A stretch of DNA of 64,000 nucleotides from NCBI GenBank assembly GCA_029876055.1, contig CM056879.1, positions 2,046,001-2,110,000 on the forward strand, given 5' to 3'. Within the stretch, counting starts at the first letter, position 1; each line of letters opens with the position of its first letter. Shown piece by piece: positions 43,364 through 52,708 of this stretch. This stretch comes from Madurella fahalii. Lineage: Eukaryota; Ascomycota; Sordariomycetes; Sordariales. The position numbers and the translations under genes were made by a program. The notes beneath the pieces were generated by a model. It had not been told where the DNA came from, did not search any database, and saw only the letters and a list, made by a program, of their open reading frames with translations.

Positions 43364-44151
43364 ATGGACTTCACGCCTCTCATTCTAGCCGGCGGAAAGT
43401 CCACGCGCATGGGCGCTCCGAAGCACCTTCTCCCCATGCCCGATGGCCGGCCGCTCTACCAGCACCAAATTGAGCTCCTCCACCGCACCCTGCCAAACGC
43501 TCAGGCCATCTACCTATCCCTAGCCCAGGACTCCCAGCTCGATCCCTACCTCCGATCACTCACCCCGCCAAGCATCGCCACAACCACTGCCCTCAGCCCT
43601 ACTACCGACCCCACCTCCCCCCCGGAACCGCATGCTACCCCAGACCCAGCATCCCGCCGCACATCCGCATCTCCCTCCTGTACGACCTCGCTCCAGACCC
43701 CTCCCTCACCTCCTCCGCCGGCCCCGCCGCAGGCCTGCTCGCGGCGTCGCACGCCCTTCCAACCGCAACGTGGCTGGTCATCCCCTGCGACCACCCCTTC
43801 CTGACGCCCGCCGCCCTGCGGCGTCTCTGCCACGCCTACCAACCCCCCGTGACGTGCTTCCGCAACCGTGAGGGCTTCCGCGAGCCGCTGGTGGGCGTGT
43901 GGGGCCCCGCGGCGCTGGGCCGGCTGCGCGACCGCGCGACGGAGAGCACGGGCGCTAGCGCTGGCGCTGGGGGGCGGGGGTGTGGGCCGAGCCGGATAAT
44001 AAAGGAGTTAGAGGGCAGGGAGGTGACGTTGGATGGGGAGGAGGGGGGCCAATGGGCGGAGGTGTTGAAAGGGGTGAATACGCGCGAGGAATGGGCGGAG
44101 GCGGCGAGGTTGTTGGCTTCGAGGAGAGGAGAGGAGAGGGAGGTGGGTTAA
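43364..44151 (+). CDS. MobA-like molybdenum cofactor nucleotidyltransferase, one-base frameshift
   Basis: ATG at 43364. The N-terminal nucleotide-binding loop LILAGGKSTRMGAPKHLLP is the MobA/MocA signature, and the second half has LAASHALPTATWLVIPCDHPFLTPAALRRL (the CDxP motif) and EPLVGVWGPAAL. The halves are in different frames. There is no GT between them that could start an intron, and the change falls at or near the run of seven C at 43617-43623; one extra C would restore one frame of about 262 codons. A sequencing error or a recent mutation are both possible. The enzyme would attach GMP or CMP to molybdopterin, or act on a related NTP. Fungal nitrate reductase does not need this step, so its client enzyme is unclear. 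It converges on and overlaps the MoeA-like gene. Confidence 0.82.
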
Positions 44152-45509
44152 TTGGGGTAGCTGGGCTGGAGGTTGAGGATCCCCGTCGGAGAGAGGGGGT
44201 AGCACTCGACTAGGAGGGCTGGGGATGCGGGTGGAGGGGAGGAGTCGGGTTTGAAATGGATCCAGCAGTTGGCGCTGAGCAAGGGCCCGAGTTTGGCGGG
44301 GCTTTGGTCCGCGCTGGGTTGGACGGTCAGTTGCCCTTCGAGAGATATTGATACGATGCCGTGGCGGAAACAGTCGGTTGGTTGTGCGGGTTTGGGCTGG
44401 CTTGCGCCCGGTGGGCTTGAGAGTCTCGCCAGGATGGGCCGTTCCGCGGGCTGCCCTTGAAGGGCGCGAAGATAGGGGACGGTGAGGAATCTGAAGCAGG
44501 CAGCTGCTGCTCCCGGGTTGCCTGGTAGCCCAAAGAAGGCAGTTTTCCTTGCGTCCTTGGCGGGTAGGAGAGCGAATAGCACTGGATGGCCCGGCCGTAT
44601 CGCCAGGCCGTGGAAGACGATTTCGGCGTTGAGCTGCTCGAGGACATGTCGAACGTGGTCGAACTTGCCCTTGGACACGGCCCCGCTCGTAATCACAAGG
44701 TCGTACAACCCCGAATTTGCCATCTTTTCCACTTGGCAATGTAAGCTGACGGCGTCGTCGTCAACAATGCCGAGAAAATCGACATCGAGACCCATCTCCC
44801 TAGCTGCTGCTGTGATGTACGGGCCATTGGCATCCCTGGTGGCTCCTTGTCCGTTTACGAGCTCCCTCCCCGTGGAGAAAATAGCCATGCGAGGTTTCCG
44901 CACAAGTGGAATAGACTCGAGGCCGACAGCGGCTAAAGACATGATGTGAGATGGTCCGACAATCTCCCCCCGGCTGAGGATGACATCTCCCTTGCGGATG
45001 TCACTGTTGGCAAAGCGCTTGTTGGCGTTCGGTGCAACCGGTTTTGTCACGAGGATGTGTCTGTCGCTGTGCGCTTGGGGAGGGCCACCGTCTACGAGGA
45101 CGGTATCTTCTACCTTGACACAGGCATCATAGGGTTTCCCCTTCGGTCCAAACTCGGGGAAGATGGCACCTGTCATGATTTCGATGCACGGTTCGACTTG
45201 GTCATCCGTATCGGCTGTGGGCCTAAGAAGCGTTCTCGGATGGTCGCCTGCTGCTAGAGTGCCCTCGACTCTGAATAGCACCGGTGTCTCCGGGGCCGCA
45301 CCAGTGGTGGCTGCCGAGTTAATGGCATAGCCGTCCATGGCCGAGGTATCATACTCAGGAATCGACTTTGGACAGGCGAGATTGTGGGCTACAATGCCGC
45401 CTGTTGATTCCCAAAGTGGGACATGGCGTTGGGGTGCAGAACGAGAGCTTCCTTGACGCTGAGCGATGTGTAACAGTTGTGCAAGGGCTTCCGAGTAGGC
45501 CAGCCCCAT
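44148..45509 (-). CDS. MoeA-like molybdopterin molybdenumtransferase
   Basis: Single uninterrupted exon, 453 residues. The order of motifs is that of MoeA/gephyrin E domain: IPEYDTSAMDGYAIN (substrate loop), EIMTGAIFPEFG, VKVEDTV, ANSDIRKGDVILSRGEIVGPSHIMSLAAVG, IFSTGRELV, DLVITSGAVSKGKFDHV (MPT-binding loop, where many homologues have SGGVS) and FFGLPGNPGAAAACF. There is no MogA domain, unlike the usual fused fungal CNX-type protein, and no introns. It would insert molybdate into adenylylated molybdopterin in the cytosol. Its stop codon overlaps that of the MobA-like gene in a TTAA (44148-44151). The tail-to-tail arrangement of two cofactor genes suggests a functional pair; horizontal origin from bacteria is possible but untested. 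Confidence 0.92.
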   Translation of the reverse strand: MGLAYSEALAQLLHIAQRQGSSRSAPQRHVPLWESTGGIVAHNLACPKSIPEYDTSAMDGYAINSAATTGAAPETPVLFRVEGTLAAGDHPRTLLRPTADTDDQVEPCIEIMTGAIFPEFGPKGKPYDACVKVEDTVLVDGGPPQAHSDRHILVTKPVAPNANKRFANSDIRKGDVILSRGEIVGPSHIMSLAAVGLESIPLVRKPRMAIFSTGRELVNGQGATRDANGPYITAAAREMGLDVDFLGIVDDDAVSLHCQVEKMANSGLYDLVITSGAVSKGKFDHVRHVLEQLNAEIVFHGLAIRPGHPVLFALLPAKDARKTAFFGLPGNPGAAAACFRFLTVPYLRALQGQPAERPILARLSSPPGASQPKPAQPTDCFRHGIVSISLEGQLTVQPSADQSPAKLGPLLSANCWIHFKPDSSPPPASPALLVECYPLSPTGILNLQPSYPN

Positions 45510-46019
45510 GTTGGATAAGTGGATGCGAGTTCAAATTGATAATTAGGGTGCAATGCATTCGCCGGAACTGATAGTCGAACGGGCCTCTCTGTCTACACGT
45601 AGACACGGACGAGATTCCCAACCTCAATCTCCCAGTCGCCTGGTTATTAGATGGCTGGCTTCCCTGCACTGTCTGGGGTTACCTGGCCGGACCAGGGCAG
45701 CAGCCGGTGGAGTGGGGTTCAGCGGTTCTGACGAATCCAGCTTCGGACGCGCTTGGTTCGATAGTTGCGAGTGCTTCGTGTAAAGGTGACGTCACAATTC
45801 GTTATCTAAGTTCAGAGATATCCCGACCGTTCCCGGGATACTTTTTTACTACATTTCCGTTCCTCAGTAGGGTGGCTCTTAGGTGGCGTGCAGGTCAATT
45901 GAGACGGCTGAATATGCCGCTAAATGGACTAACGAACTGATCAACCAATTTTGTTTACAAGTTTGAGGTGAGAAGCGGACTAATTCTTTCTTCGCCTTGT
46001 GCTGACCCTTATCCGACAG
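45510..46019. other. Intergenic region
   Basis: Promoter of the MoeA-like gene and 3' flank of the ankyrin pseudogene. No gene seen. Confidence 0.5.
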
Positions 46020-49004
46020 TTACGAGACGGGGTATTCCAGGGCATCGTAGAAATCCCCATCGTCCTCAGCGTCCTGCTCGAGCAAATCGAGCTCGTCTTT
46101 CTGGCGTTCTCCGCTTCCCGGCTCGAACAGAGACGTAATGTCGTAGCACGCAAGCTCTTCGTCGTCCGGAAACTCATCAAACCACACATCGTCCTCGTCC
46201 TACGGCATGGCGCTAAGTTCTGGGCAGTCATGGAGCTGCTGCCGCTGCCAACCCATCAACTTCTTGAGCTTTTGGTGCGACCCATCCGCCATTAATCGAT
46301 CCCGAGTCTCGAGGAATTGTCCTGAGCTCCAGTTTCGCTCCCTGATGTTTACTATAAGCACAGAAACCTCGAAGACCAGCGCCTGGGCCGTTTGCCAATG
46401 GAATCCGACCAGTTTGCCCCGTATTCGTAAACCGAACAGGTCTAAAGGGGGATCGCCGTGTGTGTCCGGGACGTCGGGATCAAACTCTTGTAAGCCCAGC
46501 GCTGAGAGAGATGCGATTGCCTCGAGCGAACACCATCTGATCACATAATGCAAAATACCCCGGCCGTGCTTGTCCACCAGATCCAGCCTTGGGCCATGTT
46601 CTAGAAGCTGCCTTAGAGCCGCCATATTGAACACTGATGCGGCCGCTACAACCGGGGGTAACCCATCCCGACCCGCCTTGTTGACGTCGGCCCCAGCTTT
46701 GATGAGGTGGCAAATGGTGCTTCGGTACTCTGAACTCTGGCCCAGGGTAACGCCCGGACTTGCTCTCCAATTGCCGCCTGTGCTGGCAGGTTCACAAAAA
46801 CAATCCGTAGCCGTCAATATCGCGACAGATGCGACATGTAACGGCGTGGCCCTCACGTTATCTTCAGCGTTTGGATCAACCCCAGCTTCGAGCAAAACCT
46901 TCAATGGTCCAAGACAGCCATTATAGGCGAAACAATGTAAAGGCATCAGTCCATCATAGAGGGCTTTAGATTTCATATCTGCCCCATGCTGGAGCAATAG
47001 CGCGGCCACCACCCCTGATTTTGCAAGATGCAACGGTACCACTCCGTGATCTCTGGATCGCGTGTTGATCGTAGCGCCATGCTGGATAAGCATCTCTACG
47101 GCCTCAACCCTGTCACGTATAACAGCCCAATGCAATGGGGCGTAGCCGATGTCGTCCAGTTCATTTATGTGGGCTGCTTCCGCAACCAGGGCCTGGTCAA
47201 GCGTCAATTTGGCACTACTTTTGACGAGCAGGGCGTCGCGGATCATGGTGGATATTTCAGCTGGATGCTCATCAGTGTCGATGATGCGCTGGAGAATCCT
47301 AAGTTTCCCGGGCAGAACCGGCCGATCTAGGAGGTGCTTTTTGACTACCATAACCGCAGACCTGGCAGATGATTGATTAGAACTACGGCGCATTCCTGTG
47401 ATAGGTGCGGACTCGGCGCCTGCACTTACTGGCCAATCATATCTGCGAATTGGGGGTTGAACCCCATATCAAGCATTAATTCAACGGCATCATAGAGCAT
47501 CTGATCCAGAGCAAACTATATCGGTTAGAACGACTAAGATTATTCCCCACTAGGCAGAAGAGATACCTACGGCCATGATACTGATTCCGGAAGCTAAGAC
47601 GTCGGAGGGAAGGAGCTCTTTAGTCCTGAGGCTTCTCTCTATCCAACTATATCCTTAGCAATAGTGGCTGTCATGAACATGCTTTCTAAGCTCGTAATCC
47701 GTGGCGTCCAAAGATGCAACGAAGCTCCGGCGTTGGTCAACGATCCCCAACCAGCGTAAAGGTGTACAGTGTAATCAAGGAGCCACTGGGGGAAGCGATA
47801 GACGATTGTGGCGGACTGCTTAGCCGTCGAGCGACACGACTCGACTGTACATCGCCCCAATCGAAACACATCTGTGCCGGTGTATCGTATCATGAGCCAG
47901 CCGACCAGGTCCCGCGCGCGGGAAGGGCTGTATATGGTAGTCGTTGCGTGGCACTGGCACCTGCATTATTTATCACACCTCTCGTCGAAGGAAGTTAAGG
48001 GATGCGGCCCCGAAGAACGAAGCAGAAGCGGGCTCCGACGTCGGAAATTTCCTTGTGTCAGCACCACCTTGCTCGAGAAATGCTTTTCGAAAAGGTCAAG
48101 GCGATTGTTGACCATGTGGGTAGCTCTGGTGATCTCATGAGCTACTTCTTTAAATCCCCTGGCGAGGTCGGTAGCGACGGAATGCATGATCAAGTCTTGG
48201 CGTTGTGAAGCGGACTGGAGAAGGCGTAAATCATCGCCGAGCGCCGAAGAGGATGACTTGATAAGACCTTGCATGTCCATGGCCAGGGAATCTCGCTGTT
48301 CATTGGCCTGGCGCATGGCTTGGGAAAGTTCATTCCCTACATCGTTGAATCCTCTGTCAATGCCTCCGGATAATGAACGGATGAGCGCATCCTGTTGTCG
48401 CGAAGCGGAGCGAAGCCCGCGCAACTCATTGCTGACTGCTGAGGAGGATGACATGATGAGGTTTCGTATATCCATGGACGTCTTCGCTTGTTGAAGGCTA
48501 AAAGGCGGTTAGTCGAGACAAAGTAGGGATCAGCGTCAGTGACGAGGGGCTTACTGCTGCGCAAGCCCAAGAAGTTCAACGTAGGTCGACAGGTGATTAC
48601 GACAGACTGCTGCCCTGTCGCGCAGTTGTCGCGCCTGCTTGCCATATCTCATACGCCATTGCACGGCTGATATCTTGTGCTCTCCGTTTCCATTTAGACC
48701 AGAGCTGTTGTCAATCAGGGTAGCAGACAAGGTCTGCAATTCCGTGACCAGGTTCTCCAGGTCTTCTTTAAACTTCCGTAGCGCCTCTGCGGCTCTGGGT
48801 GATGCGATTCGGCGCGTCGGCAACGACTTCTATTGCTTCGCGAAAGTTGTCAAGCAAGTCTTGCAAGGTGGCGAGTTCGGTGAGCAATTCGCCAAACTCG
48901 GTCGCGGCACTACGGAGTTTCTGCAGTGCCGTGACTGCGAACGCCAATGCCCTGGAAGCCTGGATGATGGCGATCACGGATGCGGTGACCGAGAGCAGGT
49001 CCAT
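46020..49004 (-). pseudogene. Ankyrin-repeat protein with fungal STAND-type N-terminal domain, disrupted
   Basis: Read on the minus strand. The start MDLLSVTASVIAIIQASRAL is the usual fungal N-terminal domain; helical segments follow (RAAEALRKFKEDLENLVTEL, then after a GT-AG intron LQQAKTSMDIRNLI). The mid part reads IYSPSRARDLVGWLMIRYTG, and the ankyrin array runs from about 47350 to 46450 (GYAPLHWAVIRDRVEAVEML, HGVVPLHLA, GLMPLHCFAYNG, ATPLHVASVA, GILHYVIRW). Lesions: a frameshift near 48800; TAA at 47966-47968 inside the DK-CRCQCH segment; a frame change near 47650; and TAG at 46200-46202 before a further open acidic tail of about 60 codons ending LEYPVS. Both stops are explained by CAA/CAG losing their C, a RIP-type change. 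It was a cytosolic repeat protein, probably of the recognition repertoire. Confidence 0.82.
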
Positions 49005-49964
49005 TTCGAAGACTGATGTTCATGATGCAAAGAGAGCGTCTGTCCCGTGCGGGGAAAGCGATGTAGAAATCAGGCTACTTCAGTTTCATGTAGATTGAGG
49101 GCAAGGTGGCGCCGCAGCGCACAGCAGAAACAGCTCCAGCCAAAACGTTGTACAGTCTCTACACCGCGATGTGGCGAGCCTCTGATAGAGCCCCGTGCTA
49201 AATTTACATCTCCCCCCCCCCCCCTTACACTCTCAACTTCCTCCGGGAAAAAAAAAATTGATGAAAAGCGGACAAGTTGTAAGCCCGTAGTTGCTTGTAT
49301 TTAGAACAGTCTACTGGTCCTTGCTGGAATGACTGGGTTCGTTGTTTATCCTTTCCCCATGCCTACTAGGATACTTTACATACGTACCTTAGATAAGCAG
49401 CATGTGAATGTCGAAACGCCTAGTAGGGCCTAGTATGCGTTGGTCTTTTTGATATGGTGTTTAAAGCTTCGGAAACATACAACGCCGCGCCGGGTCTGGT
49501 ATCCGTATTTAATTATATGGTTCATCTGAGAACACTCAACCAGGCTACTAATGTAGGAGAGCGGGCCGTGGACGTGTATACTGCTCCCAGCGAGATGCTA
49601 TCGTGTTGGGGAAATGAATTCTAATGAGTATCTTGTTAACTAGGTACTTCAACTGCAAACATTCGAGTTACTAGTAGATGAAAGGTCACAATAGCTCCTA
49701 AGCCTAAAAAGAACCGTTGATATGCCATTCCCCACTACCGCCTTTCAGCGCAGACATACAAATCATTCAGTCTTGGTTTCTTCGCCACCAGGCCTTGTTT
49801 ATCACGGCCCTAGAGCTAGTACATCTCTCACTGACCCCGGCAGTCTCGATGCCAGTGCTAGTGCCGGTACTGAATGTGGGAGCCCGGTTCTCCCGGACCC
49901 GAAAATCATATACGAATCCCCTCCCACCACAGAACATCTTGTCGTCGCCGGAACAGGGGGTATT
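49005..49964. other. Gene-free stretch
   Basis: Upstream of the ankyrin pseudogene; C run at about 49213-49225 followed by an A run. No gene recognised. Confidence 0.5.
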
Positions 49965-50214
49965 GAAATGGTGCAGGAACACACACCTACACACACAACA
50001 ACAACAAAAGAGGGGACGGCGAAAGGCCACAACAACGGCCACAACAAAGTATGTAGATCGAGCTCCTCTGATCAGAGGGAGAGCATCTTGCCTGCAAAGG
50101 AACCCCCGCAAGTCAGGGTAAGAACTGGGAAAAGAGGGTTATTGAATTCATTGTCCTGTAGCTAAAGACGACAGTCTAGACAGTCTTAAATACAGATCAA
50201 GTTGAGAAAGCGCT
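49965..50214 (-). repeat. Palindrome-bearing repeat family, copy D
   Basis: The minus strand shares TGTATTTAAGACTGTC with copy B, then CTTTGCAGGCAAGATG and CTGCACCATTTCA with copy A. It carries a near-perfect palindrome, CTCCTCTGATCAGAGGGAG, at 50064-50082 (one base lost). Shorter than the other copies. Confidence 0.68.
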
Positions 50215-50599
50215 GTTCTGACCACCGAATTTGGCTGGCGCGTGTCGCCATTTTCAGCAGCCTCTACAGTGAGGGGCACCGCGGCGCAGGGTCCCACGGA
50301 AGTACCCTCTACTTTAGTTCCTACATTGACTTTCCCCCGACTTGCCCCACTCGATATCTCGCTTTTTCTCAGTTCACTTTTTCCAACCCCCGAGTCCAGG
50401 TTCCTGGCCTCAAGAGTTGTTTTTAGCTCCGGTTATGCAGTCAAAATAGCACCCTCGTTCCAGCAGGATTTCTCAAGTACCATCTTTCTATCTGTCACGT
50501 GTACAAGGAGCTCAGCAGAGGGCGTGGGAAGTGCGTGAAAAGGTTGAAGTCTCTGAAGATCTATCTACTGTAGTAGGAGACTGAAGAACTGGCTTAAAT

Positions 50600-51128
50600 A
50601 TACAAAGGAAATGGTCTGGGTGAGCTCACGTGATGAGCTGCTGAGCTCGGCGGTGAGAGCCGAGCTCTATAAGTGCGGTTTCTAGTGCGACACTATCAAA
50701 GTTATAGACTCTGCTTACCGCTACGCTGTTTAGATCCTATCTTTCCCTTTCCTTGCAATTAGCCCCAAATCAACAGTATAGCGCCTGCTCGCCCTAGCGG
50801 AAAGACTTATTCTTATACTGACTTCATTCAACGTTTTACAGGGCAAGAGGCCTATCTTCTCTATACTGTCGGGAGTCGATCGTCTAACTCATTATCTATC
50901 TCCTCAAAGTGTCTTTTAACTTCCTTTTCGAAGTCTAGGTCGGCTTTCAGCTGAATAGCTACCAGTTAGATAATAAGAGGACTAAGGTTTAACCCTTTAA
51001 GCTTCTTTTACTTAAAGACATAAAAGTGATTTCTAAGTTTATAGAATTGCAAGTATACTTTGTATTTCGAGCCTATATCTTAGAAATCTGTTCTCTGGTA
51101 TTTATTTCCTCCTCTTCTACAGTCTCCG
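50600..51128. repeat. Degenerate retroelement-like remnant
   Basis: AT-rich, CpA-poor sequence with a promoter-like start (CTCTATAAGTGCGG near 50670). On the plus strand a frame follows, beginning APARPSGKTYSYTDFIQRF and preceded by ATA where an ATG would be expected. The minus strand also has an open run (LKADLDFEKEVKRHFEEID) with TAG/TAA interruptions. I cannot name the family. A RIP-mutated transposon is the best explanation. Confidence 0.45.
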
Positions 51129-51383
51129 TGTTACGGTGTTTCCGTCGTGGTCCGTAACTGGTGACCTCAAGGGCGTCAACCCTGACGTTGAGGTAGGCAC
51201 TTCATGAACACTGGCATGATCTATGAACAAAGTAAGAGATGATGAGTTGATTGAGTTAACGTCCTCCTGGAGACAAAATCTACGGGGTCTTTATAGACGT
51301 AAGTGGTGCCCCCCTGGGCCGTCATTCCTGACGGGATGCGGGCCCAGACACTGCAAAGCAGTGCTGGTCTCCACCACGTAACA
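51129..51383 (-). mobile_element. Solo LTR with TGTTACG/CGTAACA ends
   Basis: A 255-bp element. The minus strand begins TGTTACGTGGTGGAGACC and ends CACCGTAACA. The first 13 bases match the mini element at 33094. The interior contains CCAGCACTGCTTTGCAGTG (a hairpin) and a TATAAAG box (CTATAAAGACCCC), as expected for an LTR promoter. Flanking pentamers are CTCCG and CTTTA; they differ only by transitions, so a target duplication altered by RIP is possible but not proven. Confidence 0.72.
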
Positions 51384-51804
51384 CTTTACCTAACTACCTT
51401 ATAATTAAATCCATAGTGTTCAATCCATATATTTATACTTATATTTCGCGATATATATAATAGGAGAACGGGACCGGATCAGACACTGAGGGTATTCGTA
51501 ACAGACCGTGTACCCCCGTGTATAGGCTCTACACCCCATAACCGGCTGATGCACCATAATCTGACACGAACTGCATTCGATCGCCACGCACTCAACAACC
51601 TATTGTTCAACTTGGGGCACCTACAAGGTTGTGTCTATTTATCCCGGGATAAGATATATAGGTTCAAAGAGATCTACAATGAGATATCTTGCCACAAACC
51701 TTTGGGCTTTACCGAAGTCCTAACCCTTTGTGTTTAATACCTTAAAGGATTCGCTGGAGAGTCGGACCCAGATAAGCGACTTCCGTTGCAGCTTACATTG
51801 CAGC
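51384..51804. other. Gene-free stretch
   Basis: AT-rich near 51400-51470, then no recognisable gene; 3' flank of the LPMO. Confidence 0.5.
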
Positions 51805-52708
51805 TTACCCAGACCAGACAGCAGGACCGGGCATGGGGAAGTTCTTATAGCCGCCGTAGATGCTGAAAGAAGCGTAGGGATCGCTGCTTTTGTAGGCGCC
51901 GGGAAACTTAACCGTAGGACCGGGCTGGCCGCTGCCGCCATTCACGACCTTTATCTGCATACATGCGACATAGTGTTCAGGCTGGTTAACATGGGAGCGG
52001 TGGATGCCTAAGCATACCATATTAGACTGAGGCGTTAAGGCGTGAAGGACTTGGACAAGGGAGCCACTTACCAATATGCTCGAAGCGAGCGAGGTACTCG
52101 CCGTTGGGGGTATTTCTGGGGATCCTAGCGGCAATCCAGTTCCTCCCCCAACTACACCAAGCATTGCTTTTGAAATCAGCGCCCTGGTTGCAGACGCCCT
52201 CCTGGTGGATCTTGAACCAGTTCCCAGATCCGTCATAGGCCTTGACGTTATCATTGGGAGCCCGAGACAGGTAGACAAAACCGGGACCTATGTTTAGCAG
52301 GCGTTAGTCGACGAATTTAACTGAAATGAATTGGAAAATATGTAGATGTATATATGTGTATCATTTGTTTCTTAGATACTCACCAGGGTGCTGGAATTGG
52401 GCGCCGGCTGCCAGGCGGAGACGAATCTCGTCGCCGGCGTTAACAGTCAGGACCTGGGTGCGGCCAGCGCTGGAGAAGGCACCCTGGTTGCAGCGGGAGT
52501 CAGGTCCGTCGATGGTTGAGCCATCACGGAGATCTGCGGCGGGATTGGAAGAGAACTTGATTGGGTTGTACTTCGTTGCTCGGGTGGACTCGCGGACATA
52601 CTTATAGGCGGGTTGAACGGCGCCGTTGATGATGTTCGTGTCGAACCAGTAATGGGCAGAAACCCCCTGGGCGGCAATGGCACCGACGATGAAAGAGGAG
52701 AACTTCAT
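51805..52708 (-). CDS. AA9 lytic polysaccharide monooxygenase
   Basis: Three minus-strand exons: 52708-52384, 52287-52072 and 52007-51805, GT-AG and in phase, 247 residues. The signal peptide MKFSSFIVGAIAAQGVSA is followed directly by HYWFDTNIING, so the mature protein begins with the copper-binding His (residue 19). The second copper His is in QFQHPGPGFVYLS (about residue 107) and the axial Tyr in HYVACMQIKVVNGG (about residue 193). The usual Gln two places before that Tyr is Glu here. Other family marks: VCNQGADFKSNAWCSWGRNW, NGEYLARFEHI and YASFSIYGGYKNFPMPGPAVW. It has no cellulose-binding module. It would cleave cellulose or related glucans oxidatively, using H2O2 or O2 with reductant. 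Secreted GMC and AA12 enzymes elsewhere in the window could feed it. Confidence 0.95.

Noticed and set aside
43546..43842. Gly-rich minus frame opposite the MobA-like gene
   Set aside because: Mirror of the GC-rich MobA-like coding region; no independent support.
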